DNA of 64,000 nucleotides from assembly GCF_001949145.1 (NCBI RefSeq), contig NW_019091523.1:425437-489436 (forward strand), given 5' to 3'. The stretch comes from Acanthaster planci (taxonomy: Eukaryota; Echinodermata; Asteroidea; Valvatida; Acanthasteridae). The notes under the pieces were generated by a model, which did not search any database, was not told where the DNA came from, and worked only from the letters and a program-made list of their open reading frames with translations. The translations under genes and the position numbers were made by a program. This document shows, piece by piece, positions 37,601-50,678 of this stretch (positions are counted from its first letter, which is position 1; the number at the start of each line of letters is the position of its first letter).

Positions 37601-40250
37601 TGTTTCAGATATTGTGAATACATGTGCATTGCAATAGGCATCCTGATCTGTTGCAATTTTTTTTTTTGGCATTCTTGTAATAATGGGAAGATGGAAACTG
37701 TGGAGAATTTGTTTCTGTTGTACAAGCGGGCTCTTGATGTTTGACATCTGCAGCGAGCAATGGAATGAAGGCCCACTGCTACCACTACAAATGCTGTTTT
37801 TTGATAAATGTTTTCCGTAGGCATTACCTGTAGCATTAGATGAAACATTTAACTCGCCTCAAGTCATCTTTTTTTTTTTTTCTCCCGCTGTTTCTCTGAC
37901 AGAAGGCGATCTATTTTGGTAGAGCAAGTTGTCACCCTACTGTTCCCGAACAAATGAAAGAAAAAGTTACTGTTGCTGAATAAGAACAGGGTTGTCTGCA
38001 TTGTACATGCTCAGGAATTTCTTGTTTTCCTGCTTAGTCCAAGTCAATATGCTCCCCGCTGTGTTGTTCTGTTTTCTGTTGTGTGTGTCACGCACTGTGC
38101 CTGATGGCTGGCTGGCTCTTGATTTGAAAACAACACCCCTCTTTCCCCGTTTGCGTGCAGCCTAACCAATCCATTTTCCCCCAACCCCCCATGGCTACAG
38201 GTTGACATGTAGGCAGGAACAATGGTGGCCCTACATGTAATCCAGCCACTGGCGCTCCAAGAGGTCACGAGCTATGAAGCTCCTCGTCATCCTTGCCTCA
38301 TTCCATCATCTAACCTCTCCCTCCCATCTTTCATGCAAAGAAAAAAATCAGGGCTTGTGCTGTGATTTGGCCCCATGCTTTGCATGTGTAGTTTACCAAA
38401 GCACCTGTAAGTGTGTTAGCGTGCAAAGACCGTAGTGCGCCCCTGGGCTGCCTATTGTCACTGCATTCCTGCCTTTGTCCGGCCACAAAGCCAAAAGACA
38501 AAGCCCCAGTCTGTGTTTGTTGTTCTTGAGGTGCTTAAAGTTCTTGCTCCGCACGCAACCCTCTGCTTGCTTCACTGAGCACGACTCTGAAGCAGCGCTG
38601 TGTGTCTCCTCCTTACACGCAGCAGTAGCAGCCGGGAGTTAACCAGAAATGCGACTAGCTTTGCTGGGTGGCATTGAAGGGGCTAATCCTCCAAGCTGAT
38701 GACAGGACAAGAAGTGGAAAGTGTGTGGGGGGATGTGCTGACTCACAGTACAGTAGTTGGAAGGCTCTTTGATAACCAGATTGCTTGCAGGAATGGCGCA
38801 GTGAATCACAGCCATTGGGGGGGTTACGTAAGGACCTGGTTGTTTGCCAGAGAAATCTTTTGAACCGCACTTGTTTGATGGAGTTTTAATATAAAAGTCT
38901 TGAAACTTGAAATAAGGGAATTCGATCTGATAGGTCCGTGTCTGTGAATTTCAATAATCTTTGGCATTTTCCCCTGTATTTAAGGATTTTATTCATTTTA
39001 AGACTTTTTTCAAATGGAGAAAGGATATATCAATGTTGAGGGTTTAGAGTTTGTGACTGTCTAGATACATGTACATGTATATGCGGTACATGTAGTAATA
39101 ATGTTCGTATTGATTTTAAAATGAATTTTTGAAAAAGGGTAAAAGTATGTATTGTGAAAAAATTAACAAAGCGGAAAGAATTGTGCGAAAAAACAGGCAT
39201 TGTCAAAAGTTCCTGTCCCATCTTTCTGAGACTGTGATTGCCTCACTTGTTTTATGCTGCTGTTTCTGCATTTTGTTATGGAATTCCTAGCAGCTGTTGA
39301 GTATGTCAACTGTTTGTGTATGTACCGGTGGCATTTATACACAGAAACTATGACTGTTCATGATAAAATCTATAGGATTTGAGCAGTGTGAAAAATATCT
39401 ATAATGACCTGTAAGTGTACATTTCTGACAAAGCATGGTGCCCTTTGTAGATCACCCAATGTCTGAACCTTGATGCTTTTTCAAGAAGCTAAAGCCAGTT
39501 TTCCAACTTCACCAGACCCTCTGCAGAACTGCATTTAGGGATGCAGTCCACTAATTCAAGTGAGAATTTCTTGCCAGCTCATTAGCATTAAAAGTGCCCC
39601 CACAGTATTTTTTGAAAAGGAGATTGTTTGGCCCCCAAAATGGTGAGACTGTGTAAATCGTTGCCAGGATCAACTCCCCAGGTCTTTGAGCTTTCATATG
39701 AGAGCAGAATGGCTAAAAACTACGGTTGAAAAAAGGTCTCAAGTGCCGGAGAAAGTTGAGGGTTGCCACCTGCATAATGGCTGCAATCAGACTTCGGAAA
39801 AATCACTTTTTTTGGGGGGGGGGTAATTCTGTTTTGTGGGAATAATTAACAATGTAATTGATTAACCACAAAAAATTGAAAAAAATGAAGAGATTAGGGA
39901 CCAGACAATTATTCCATTTGTGTTTCAGAAATCTCAGGGATGTTGGCGTGCATGTTCTTGGGCCCTGAAGAGTGCTGATTTTACACTGTTTTCAGTAGGG
40001 CTTGAATTAGTGCACTGTACCCTTAGAGCACACATTTGCTTTGCTCAGATTGGTAAGCAACCACTAACACAGGTTACCAGCCAAAAAAAGGCCACTGATA
40101 TACACCTGCGTGTAAACTACCGGTAGCTGCAGTATTGTTGGTGACTGGTTCCCACCTGTTTGTAAGTAGCTGAGCAGTGTGCCAAGGGACTTCTTCATCT
40201 GCAATTTAAAACTGAAGAGAGGTTTCGGAAAACCCTTAAACCTTAAATAG

Positions 40251-40840
40251 TAGCTGCTATGAATTTGTCGTAGGGACAGTTTTTCTTCAACTTCGTATTC
40301 TTCTCCACTGTATGAAAACTCTTTTAAATGTATTGAAAATTGCATTTTATAAGCAATTAAAATTATTCATGCTTTTCTGGACAACTGAGGGCATGGTTGC
40401 TGTGAAGTCATTAAGAGAAGGCATGGTGCACTACACGTACGTACCGGTAGGTTTTCCTGTTCAAATTGTGAACCCAGAACTCACTTACTGAAAACACATC
40501 CGAGAAAGGGACTGATGCTTGCTTATTACACATTTACAATGTGAATCAGTAAAGAAGAGAAAAATGACTCCAGCCAAATCTACAAAAATGCAGGACTCGT
40601 TTGCGTACAGGCCAATGTAACATTGCTGGCTTCTTCCTGTAATGACATCACAGTTTTGCTCATGAATATGGAAATACACATCAGCATAAAAACCAAAAAG
40701 ACGGTAAAATACATGTACATGTACCCTTTGAAAAAGCAAAACAATAGTTGAAAATAAGGTGGAATGAGACTCACAGGTGCATTTTGAAGATTTGTATTCA
40801 AACAAATTTATTGCAGCTACATGTACTCTTTAAAGTCAGA
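40251..40840 (+). repeat. dispersed repeat, copy 2 of 2
   Basis: Same-orientation relative of 5155-5735; see that entry for the shared blocks. This copy carries a TACGTACCGGTAGG insertion or variant near 40437 and a TACATGTACATGTAC run near 40711 where copy 1 has neither, so the palindromic words may have arisen or expanded inside an existing repeat. Confidence 0.85.
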
Positions 40841-42297
40841 TTAAATGTTGGAAAAGCCAATACCCACTTCTTATATTCCAGACATGTAATGCACCTAAAT
40901 ACGCATCTATCGAAAAGCCAGCCACATATAACTTACATGTAGATCAGTGGACAGATCTGACAACCTTTGCTGGGGAATTTTTCTTGACCCCTCTGTGGCT
41001 TGTTGACCAGCCGTCCCGTGCAGTCCTATCACATCATCTTGGTGATCCCTAGCCTAAAAGTACATTCTCCACCTAGAAATTGTTTTTCAAAAGTGTCACA
41101 TAAAGCAGGCCCTAATGGAGATCCGCTGTACGTGAAGTAACTCAAATGTAACTCAAATCCACCCGATTTGAATACTGATTGGTTAATTTGATGATTTGGG
41201 AAAGTTTTGTAAATGATTCCATGAATCTTTTTTTTTTTACTGACTGGGGAGGTGAAAATCAAATCTGATAAAGGTTTGTGCATGACACTGATTTTTTTTA
41301 ATAGGAAGTGGCTTCAGGGTTGATTGACATGAGCGGATTAATTGTAGGTTAAGTTAAATTTTACAAGGGTAGCATTTTTGAGAAAAACGGTTTCCTTCAA
41401 GATGGTTCTTTTTGGGTTTTGTGAGGGTTCCTTGCAGTTGTGAATTTCTCCATCCTTCACTGTCAGTCTCGAGCATTGATTTCGGCCTCTCAGGATTTCA
41501 ATTAAAATCTAAGGAAAAGGTTACACCACCAATAATTACTCTTCTCAATTTTTTTTAACAGCACTTAGCCATTTGGAACATGCCACCAAAGGAAAAGTGC
41601 TCTGTTTGAAGGAAACTGGCCTCAGTCACAATTGGGTCATGTCTTATTTTGTTTGTTAGAGGAGATGTGATCTGGTTCCTGACCTGGCTTGTGCCTCCCT
41701 GGGGACCCCAAGTCCTTTGCTTACACTTCTCTGGTCTCTGGGGACAGAGACAATTGTTTAAACCTTCTTGTCAGCAGATCTTTCAAACTGAGCAAAATCC
41801 ATGGAATTTTTGACCTCAATTGTTTGCTCCTGTCTAGGGTGCCAAGTTTACTGTTCAAGCAGAAAAGTGCACACACACCCCCATACTCGTACTTGGGTTA
41901 ACAATGGAAGTGTGCCCATACTAACCAAATCCTGGTCAGTGCACTGTGGTGTAGGATGCTGATTGTTGGTTTTCTTGCTAATGCAATTTACATCAGTCGG
42001 TTTGCAGATGATGTCATACGGTTTGACTTCAGCCTGTCTACCAAGCATTGGTACATGTAGATCCAGAGCTTGCCCCAAAAGGGCAAAGTTTTTGGTTATT
42101 TTTGACATATAATGAGAAAGACAATTTGTGGGGCCAATTTTTATATTCCTTTCTTTCCCAAAGCCCCACAATTTATCCTCATGGCTAAAAAAGGCCAGAA
42201 AAGGTTACCCTATGTTGTACATGTAAATGTACATAAATTAAAGAAATTCCCATTATTTGTGCCCCCCTCCCCAAAACATCCGTTTCTGGATCCGCTA

Positions 42298-42502
42298 CTG
42301 CCGTACCGGTACATACATATATGTACCATCTACCATCTTGATCAATAGATTGAGATTGTCATTGGTGTAATGTACCGGTACATGTACGTAACCTGTACAT
42401 GTAGAGTACATGTACATGTACATAACCCTCATGCCATTTGTAGTAACTTTGTGACACACTTTCAAGTCAGGGTACCGTACATGTACAATGTACATGTTCA
42501 TG
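42298..42502. repeat. ACATGT / TACCGGTAC array cluster
   Basis: Contains TACCGGTACATACATATATG, GTACCGGTACATGTACG, CCTGTACATGTAGAGTACATG, then TACCGTACATGTACAATG. This is the best place to see the two overrepresented palindromic words side by side. Confidence 0.8.
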
Positions 42503-42574
42503 CAGATGACTGAATCTGGCCCTGCTGTGAACCATAGGGCTTGGTTTTCCCAATGGGCCTTTTCAGATATGGCC

Positions 42575-42895
42575 TATCAACCCAGGTTGAACTCCACCCT
42601 CAGCGGACCCATGACCGCGCCCCCCCCTGGGTTGAAAATTGGAATTTTCAAGCCCGCGTTCAACCCGGCGTCGTTTCACATTGGTTCTTGCGAACCGATG
42701 ACCACGAACGATTTTTAAATAGGGTTGAAAACTCTCGACCCTGGTCTGGAGCAGAATTGAGGTCAACCTGGGGTTGAAGTCAGTCTTTGGGTTGACGCAG
42801 GGTTGGCATGAGATTGAAAACTTGAGAAGTTTTGAGTGTGAATCGTCGCCAGTTTCTAACCCTGCATCAGCCCTGTATCAACCCCTTACATGTCA
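42575..42895. repeat. GGGTTGA / TCAACCC cluster, possible MITE
   Basis: GGGTTGAA or TTCAACCC occurs many times in both orientations, for example around 42630 and 42660 on either side of TTGAAAATTGGAATTTTCAA, and near 42724, 42771 and 42790. TATCAACCC appears at both ends. It resembles a decayed inverted-repeat element, but boundaries are unclear. Confidence 0.4.
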
Positions 42896-44337
42896 TTCTT
42901 TGAACCTGCACTTAAGTGCACAGTACACATCTATTTACACTCTATTTTCTTTTTTTGAAATTCCTATAAAGATACGGTATGGCTGACTGAGATTGCTATG
43001 TTTCTCAACATGTGACCAAATAATGCACTGAGTGTACATGTACATGTAAATTCACAACAAAAGGCTCATGCATGCCTGCGTTAAGTGACACCTCCCCTGG
43101 TTTTCAAAGTCTCAGTACTTGCAGTTTTGAATAATCCTCCTAGTTCAAAAAACAAGGTTCTGGTTTCAAACTTTTGGTGCCACCGTGGGTGCCATGTCCT
43201 TTGACCTCCTTTTGTGCAAAGACCAACTGAACTCTGCCTCAGCTCAAAAGTCTCCTGATCTTCCATCTTCCCTGATACTCTGGTCCAGTCCCCTGAGACT
43301 TCCAACTTTGCCCTAGGACCCAAGTTGACCCAACTCTAACATTTAGGGGTCAGAGGCCAAGGTTGAGCCATTTCCATCCACAGTGTGCCAGCTGCTCAGT
43401 ACAATGGTGAGGGATTATTAAGGGCTTTGCTAAATATTTAGGCTTTTAACAGTTCAAATGTATGAATTGCAAAATACTATGGTATATGTATGCTAATAAA
43501 TTTGAAGGGTCTGATCCTACATGTGCAAGGTCAGTGTACAGGTTTCTTGGGGAGAAAAATAAACTAATTCATTTCAAAAGGAATGTGTGTACCGGTAATT
43601 GAAAAAAAAAGCTTGGAAAAAAACCCAGATTTGTTACATGTGTGTGTGTGTATTTCATTCAAGCTTATTGCATGAGAGTGCCCAGCCGGAGTTCTTATTG
43701 GTATACAATACATGTACTCTATGTACTTGTGTTCTCACTTCAAGACAACAATGTTTGCCAGAAATTAGCTCTAAGGAGTGTGGGAGAACTGTTGTTTCAC
43801 GTGATTGTTTCCTCACAAGTTTGCTAGATCTCGGCTGATTTGGCAGACAAATATTGTGTGGCCTCCATTTAACTTGGGCTGCCATTCATTACAATTATTC
43901 AGTCTGAGCACGGAAGTCATGGACATGTGCCAGTATGTCAGCTACTGGTGTCCCTAAGCTGGACAAGTTATAAATTTGCATCAGTCCAGGAAACGTCAGT
44001 GGGCCTCAAGCTGTGTGTTTGGAGTCCACAGGTGAGAGAACGTTATCACCCTGGTGCATTCCTGTAAGCATTTGAAAATTTCAGACATATTGGCACACCT
44101 GTCAATGGTAGCGACCATAAAATGATTGCAAAAAAGTCGGCCTACCGGTACATGTAAGCCGATGTTGTAATATTAGCATTTGTTATACATGTACATGCGC
44201 TCATATCAATGCTGCTTCAACAGATTGTCACACACGTTGTGCTGCGTTTGCTAGCAGATTACCAATTCTTAGGAATGAGGGGAAGGGGTGGGGGGCAGGA
44301 TGAAGTGCTGTATACCCCCAAAAGGGTAGAATTTTCA

Positions 44338-44629
44338 NNNNNNNNNNNNNNNNNNNNNNNNNNNNNNNNNNNNNNNNNNNNNNNNNNNNNNNNNNNNNNN
44401 NNNNNNNNNNNNNNNNNNNNNNNNNNNNNNNNNNNNNNNNNNNNNNNNNNNNNNNNNNNNNNNNNNNNNNNNNNNNNNNNNNNNNNNNNNNNNNNNNNNN
44501 NNNNNNNNNNNNNNNNNNNNNNNNNNNNNNNNNNNNNNNNNNNNNNNNNNNNNNNNNNNNNNNNNNNNNNNNNNNNNNNNNNNNNNNNNNNNNNNNNNNN
44601 NNNNNNNNNNNNNNNNNNNNNNNNNNNNN
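44338..44629. other. assembly gap (292 N)
   Basis: A run of unresolved bases in the PSKH1 intron. Reading frames crossing it are artefacts. Confidence 0.99.
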
Positions 44630-47527
44630 ATTTGTTTCAGCTGACCCAAATTCTGTGCCCTTTGTAGTCATCCTATTCAGTCTGCCTCAGACGAGGGGAT
44701 TGAGTTTCATGAAGAATGTCTGGTGCTGAGGAATTCTTGGCCTTTTAATAATCTGTCCTAACCCCCTTGTTATCTGCCATCAAGTGGTGCAGTCTCACTG
44801 TTCCTTTTTTTTTTTTTTGCAAGCGGCCCACCATCGGCTGAAGCAGCATTTTGATTTATCATCTGATCGTGAAACTGTGCCAGTGATGGCCCTAACTTGC
44901 AGGTGGTACATTTCCAAAATTGAAATGAGACTGCGGATGACATTTTTTGGATTCTTTGGAGGTGTATAAACTTTTGGGGAAAAAATTACGGATTACCTTC
45001 ATTCCCTCACTCCTATCCAGGATCAGTTCATATTTGATGTGTGGAAATGAAATTTTATGGATCAATTTATGGTCCACTTATGCTGTCAACATTTCAAACT
45101 TTACATGGGGGTGGTTGATAACTAGCTTTAACGGGAGGGGTAGGGAATTCATCAAGATAGTGTCAGAACTTAGCTCTTCTAGGACCACCTCCCAATAAAT
45201 CCCCCACACCTAACCCCCTGGCCTGCAATGTCCATACCGTAGACTTGAAATCCCAGGTACTTTGTGCCGTACACTTTGCCAATTAAAACATCAGAGTATT
45301 GCTACATACAAAGCAACATCCCAGCCATTCGGGAAAAAAAGGGTAAGATATCTGTTATTACCTTTTTTTTTCTTGTCTGTTAGACTTCACAGGCAGAGAG
45401 CATAGTTTACACTCGCACCCTGGAAGACCGGATGTTTTGTTAAGAGTGTGGGGGTAAATGCAACTTGTCAACTCTTACGGTTCTGTAGCCCATGTGAGCA
45501 GCACTTTGGGTCCTCAAAAACCCACGCGATCAATCACTACGTGTAAATCTTTGCACCACAGCTTTAGGTGTCGGTAGGCTGAGTTGAAGCGTGGGTCACA
45601 GAAACTGCATTCTGATTGCTGAACCTCAAGAGCCGTCTGTCGGAAGTTTGCAGCAAGTGTGTTTGAAAGAGAGTATTCTGAAAGGAAAAAAAAAAGAGAC
45701 TGACTTTTGAAGTATTTGTTTATATACGTTATGCATGTGTAGTGGTGTAGGGGTGTGAACAGAAACGCCATAAAATATGATGAAAACGGTCATTGCAGAT
45801 TGGACTGAAAAGCGTTTGTGAATAATATCCAGAAGAAAGAATGGTTACCATACCCCTATCAGACCATGGTGATACTGTTTGCTAAACATTTCTACTTCTT
45901 TATGGTGACCTAATTTTCATAATTTATAAAGTCTAAGACGTTGAGCAAATGTGTCCTCTGCTCAATGTGTCCTCTCGTGAGAGTTCAACACTAACAAGTT
46001 TGCCATTAAATTGTCTTTGCTGTTTCAAATTTCACTTTTCCTGGTAATGCGCAAGCAAATTTAGAGAAACCAATCACACACAGATCAAATCACTTGAAGA
46101 TACACGTAAATCACGTCTCATTGGTCAAAGTCATCAGGTCAGCTGCAGTGTGTATTTTCAATTTTAGGAGGCCATTTTTCCACGTAAGATTGGAAGAAAG
46201 TGGCCTTATGACCAGCAGAGATCAGGGGACTGCTCAAGGGTTGGGAAGTCCAGAGATATCCCCCCTACATCTTGTAACTGTGACCTATGGTCAAGTCATG
46301 ATTGATGTTGTGTTAGTCTAGCTGTTCGATAAATCCTGGGTCAGTGAGAAAGTTCATTTCCCTTGGCTGGTGGATTGAGGGAAGGGTCGTTAGACTGAAA
46401 TTCCTGTCAAATCACCTGTGCCACTGACAAACGAGGAAAATTTGAATAAGGAGCAACATTTACGTTGGATGCTTACTCACATGTGTATTGGACTCGTAAT
46501 CTCATGCACCATGGCACTGTAAAAAGGTGTCTTTCTATTGCCAAACTGCAGAAAAAAATCCCCCCCCCAAAAAAACAAAAGCAATTCCGAACAAACCCTG
46601 CCAGTCCGAACAAATAAAACATCATAAATCTCACAGACACCATTTTTGTCTCGGTTTTTTTGGGTTTTTTTTTTTGGTAAGTGTACATGTACATGTAGGC
46701 ATGGTTTTAGTTTTGCGTTAATATACATGTACCTGTGCTATCCAAGTCTCAACATGATGTCCAAGTGGTCAATATCCGGACATGTCTGAAATGACAACCT
46801 AGTGCATTTTGGGGTCAGAGAGTACCAGCTTCAGGGCACAGGTGTACTAATACCTGTACATGTACTGTACATGTAAAACAGGGGTCCAGCTAACCTGCTG
46901 CTATTTGACCTTTCCCCTCACAGGAGGAAGATGTTGGTATCAAAGAGTAACTTGCCCCTCACTCAAAACAACAGAAAAATCACCAGTTTACAACTTGCTG
47001 TTGATGTTGTTTGAAAAAGAAATGCTGTAGTCCATTATTATTTTTCCTTTAAAACATTGCCCTGCAGGACTGTAGGGACTGGAACTTCTTGTTTGTTTCG
47101 TTGTGGCTCATTAGAAAGTAGAGCGAGATAAACGAGGAATGCCAGCGGTTGTAAATGGGTAATTTGAACCAAAATAGGTTTCAATCACAGGGGACCAGTG
47201 TCAGTGAACATGCGGTAGGGAGTTTTAACATCGCAAGTTTACCAGACTGACCTCCCTGGCCAGCCAATCAAAGCTGTTGGGCAGAAATGAGACCAAGGCT
47301 GTTGACTGGCTGATGGCTGTCAGCTGACTCTTTCACCTTAGATAGGAGACTCTTGATTGGTCACAGTGAGGTCACGCTGCAGCTGCCTTGCATACAAAAT
47401 TGGCAAATCACTGGGTGTCTGCTGGGCAAATGTGCTGTGGACTTGCCTGAACTGAGAGGCTCAGGGAGTGTAGGGTATATCACACTATAGCACATTTCTG
47501 CAAATATGCACTGACTGTTAATTACTT

Positions 47528-47836
47528 CAACCCTAACCCTACATAATACTACAAATTACTACTTGTTGTAAAATGTAGTACTGAGCACTGTCGCTTGTAA
47601 GAGGACATGACTTTATTGTTCTTTGAAGCCATAAAATACAATAGAAAAGACAATGTACCATACTGTGCTCTGGCACTATGAATGCATGGCTTTATTGTTC
47701 TCTGTACGAGTAACAATGGAAGGAACCTAGCCAGAAGTAGTAATCTGTAGCGCTAGGTCCTTCAGGCTCAGACTACTACTTAGTATTTGTAGTACTGAGT
47801 AGTGTAAGCCGAACAATATGGTTGGTGGTTAGGGTT
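47528..47836. mobile_element. inverted-repeat element, likely MITE
   Basis: About 309 bp. The left end reads AACCCTAACCCT.. TACTACAAATTACTACTT. The right end holds the complements (AGTATTTGTAGTACTGAGTAG.. TTAGGGTT). Inside, GCTTTATTGTTCT and related words occur twice (near 47610 and 47692). No open frame is seen. Confidence 0.5.
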
Positions 47837-49858
47837 AAAAAATAAAATGTGACACTTGATTCTCTGACTTCTTCCTGGCATGCTAGGGGGCTTTTCTTGC
47901 CATGCTTTCAGTCTTAGTTCCAGCTCAACAGTTGAGGAATTTTTGAACAAATGAACCCTTTCATAACTCATCGTACATGTACGAGAAGAAGCAGAATTGG
48001 CAAAAATAGAAATCCAAACTGCCCACAGCTTTTTGTAACTCACACAGCTGTGACACCCAACTTTCTCCTTGTTAAAGATGATACACCAGCTTGTAAGCTT
48101 ACGTAACAATTCCAAAAAGGCCCTTTAAAACATCTCAGAGTGGCTGCTCTCAAAAAGTAAACACGAAAGAAAATTGGATCCAAAGGTTAACAGTTGCAAA
48201 AATCTACATCTTTCATGAGGCTTTTCAAAACAGACAGATATTGAGTGCACATATTGCTCGGCTGTTTACATTTTAAGTTGGAAGGATTACAAGATGAATG
48301 GAAAAATATTATTGACCTTAAAAACCTTTAAAAATGTGAGCATTGTTCCTGCCAGCCATCACAGTTTCCTGTCAGGTCTAACAGAGAATGTGAACAAAAA
48401 TGCGCTAAAGTGTAAATATTTTAAGTTGTGCATCCAGATGTTTATCCCACAACACCACCTGGCTCAATTTTTCCCTGTCAATTTCCGACCGAAGGATATT
48501 GGCCGAAAACGTGTTTATCCATGGTTCTGTGGCAGCTTGAGGCCACTTCTCTTGCTATGAGAAGCTTGAGTCAAACCAACAACACCTGAGTGACTTGAGC
48601 TTTGTTTGTTTCCCAGAGCAGATTCCAGACTTCTCTCTGGGCACCTCAAACAGGGCCCCTCACCACCGGAACCACTGGGACAGGACAAACTGAACCGACC
48701 TCTTTCTTGTCTCATAAACACCTTCGGGAAAGAAAGAGCCGACTTTAAGCTGTTGGCACCCGTCCAGCTTTTCCTTTCTTTCTCAGTCCCGGCACCTTTT
48801 TTTGTGCCAGGTTCATGCTGGCTCATTGTTTTTGGCTGTCACGGAAGCGGTGTCATATTTCTACTGGTTGAAGGAACTGTTGCCCCGTCTGTGTGCCCAG
48901 GAGAAGTGGTCGGTCGATGACCAGTCTGGTTCCCCGTGCACAGAAGGAACATGGGTCTGACCCAGTTTACAAGTTGATGTGGGGTCCGTGTTGAAATGGT
49001 TTGTTGTTGATTTATGACCTGAGGTATGTTTTTGTTTCACTTGATTTACCTGCTCTGCATTAATCTTTCTTTGGCAGGAGCGGGAGAGTTGAGCCTTTGA
49101 TGAGAGTGCAGTATAAGTTCGGTTCAGTCGGAGTTCATAGTCTCTTGTTGAAGACAAATTTTCTTTTTGTCTGGGTGGGACCATTTTTTTTTCTTCACAT
49201 GGTCTATTTTTACCCCTGCACCTGTAAACTGTCGTAGTTGTTGCCATGGTAACTAGACGGCCTCTCGCTTCCGAGTGGAATATGCCAGCTCTTTGTCTAA
49301 AAACTGGGGTGTGATGTCAAGTTGGGCAAACAAAGCATACTTTTTGTTCCCGCCCCCTCCCCACTTGTGACCTACAAGGGGGGATGTATGTATGCATTAA
49401 AACCCCTGTTCATGGGGGGAGGGGTTGGAATTTCCTGACGTAATGATAGGAGCTTATATTTATTTATCTGCCTACTTGCGCTGTCCAGATTTTTCTTTTG
49501 GGAGGCTTTTCAGGGGATGTGTTCTCCTCACGGGACTGTCTCAGCCAAACCAGGTCAGAAGTAGTGACTTTATAACCTGGTTTATACAAGTCACTCCATG
49601 GCTTGGTAGAAACAAGTAAGGAGAGTGTTTGAGGCTTAGCTCTGAGTTGAGAAATTGTCAGAGTGGTTTGGTAGACCCGCTACTCTATCTCGTAAAGTTA
49701 ACGTTGGCTTGAGCTATTGTATGAGGGAAAAGAATGTGGTTGAAGGAGATCTTTGGTTTTGAATTGATGAACCGCCATCAAGCTGTGTTACTGCATTGTA
49801 ACAGATCAAATGTGTAATTTCGTTTGCTAAAAGATTTGGTAGTTGTGGATATTATTAA

Positions 49859-49992
49859 GGGAATAATTATGTGCTTGGACGGTCTTAAACATGGGTTTGA
49901 GACCGGCTCAGGAGAATGGACGTGATTTGTTATCAGCATTCAGTCTCCTGAGCTGACCGGCCAAGCACATACATGTACTAGTCTTTATTCCC
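49859..49992. mobile_element. foldback element, likely MITE
   Basis: About 134 bp. GGGAATAA, TATGTGCTTGG, CGGTC and CTCAGGAGA on the left are matched by TCTCCTGAG, GACCGG, CCAAGCACATA and TTATTCCC on the right. A TACATGTACTAG insert sits in the right arm. Confidence 0.65.
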
Positions 49993-50487
49993 ATTCATAA
50001 ATACATGGACCTTTTTAGTCAGAGAGTCAAAGGAAGTCAATATGATGGATTGCCAACAATTTTGTTCCAGAATGTTACTTCCATTTTTCAAGAAAACACC
50101 CCAGTCCATTTTATGGTATATTCCTTGTGCAAGTTGTCCAATAGAATCTCCTTACGTGGACTTGACGCGCGCGTGTGGTGTGGTGAGCCGCATGCACTCA
50201 GCCTCTTGACCAATGAGAATCAATTAAACTGTCTCGTATCCAGGTGCCAGCACATGATTTATGTAGAGGGCATTATCAAAGGTTAATACACGGGTCAAGT
50301 TGCAGTTGTTACATAGGAAGACTGTCTGAGGTATTTATGAAAGTTGATTAATGGGCATCCTCATGTGCTATGATTCTGTCAGTGATACTTTGTATGCATC
50401 TATGGAGGTTGCCAAATGTGTAAAGATATTGTGCATATGGGAAGAACCACCAACATAGGGATGGTAAGTCAGATCTTGTAGGCTTAT

Positions 50488-50560
50488 TCAGATGGCTAGT
50501 AGAATGCTGGTATAGTGTTCCAGAGGTTGCAGGTTCAAATCACACTCCGGTCAATTTTGT
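50488..50560 (+). repeat. tRNA-like segment, possible SINE head
   Basis: GATGGCTAGTAGAATGCTGG resembles a pol III A box. About 30 bases on, GGTTCAAATCA at 50532-50542 resembles a B box (consensus GGTTCGANTCC). It is too degenerate to be a tRNA gene. It lies about 120 bases before PSKH1 exon 2. Confidence 0.4.
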
Positions 50561-50678
50561 GGTTCACCTTTATAAATAAGATTCCCAGGTAACGACAACC
50601 TTGTTTTGGAATAGTGGGTCACTCATAGCCATATTTTGTATTTTTTTGTTTTTACAGTTGTTAATTTTCTTTTCACAG

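Larger units (their letters stand above)
24039..50678 (+). other. PSKH1 large intron (~26.6 kb)
   Basis: Interrupts the kinase C-lobe between AHE and PWKDIS. I scanned both strands and found no embedded gene or extra PSKH1 exon; the open frames are short and unconserved. Content: a 71-bp hairpin near the donor, many ACATGT and TACCGGTA words, motif repeats near 30 kb, dispersed repeat copy 2, an N gap, inverted-repeat elements near 47.5 and 49.9 kb, and a tRNA-like segment just before exon 2. A segment at 47.2-47.4 kb has CCAAT and inverted CCAAT boxes, but this is too weak to call a promoter. Confidence 0.75.

Noticed and set aside
44209-44671. Open frames of 100-150 residues across the N run
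   Set aside because: Produced by unresolved bases; not real.
47528-47540. Interstitial telomeric repeat
   Set aside because: Only about two CCCTAA units, and they fit better as the end of an inverted-repeat element.
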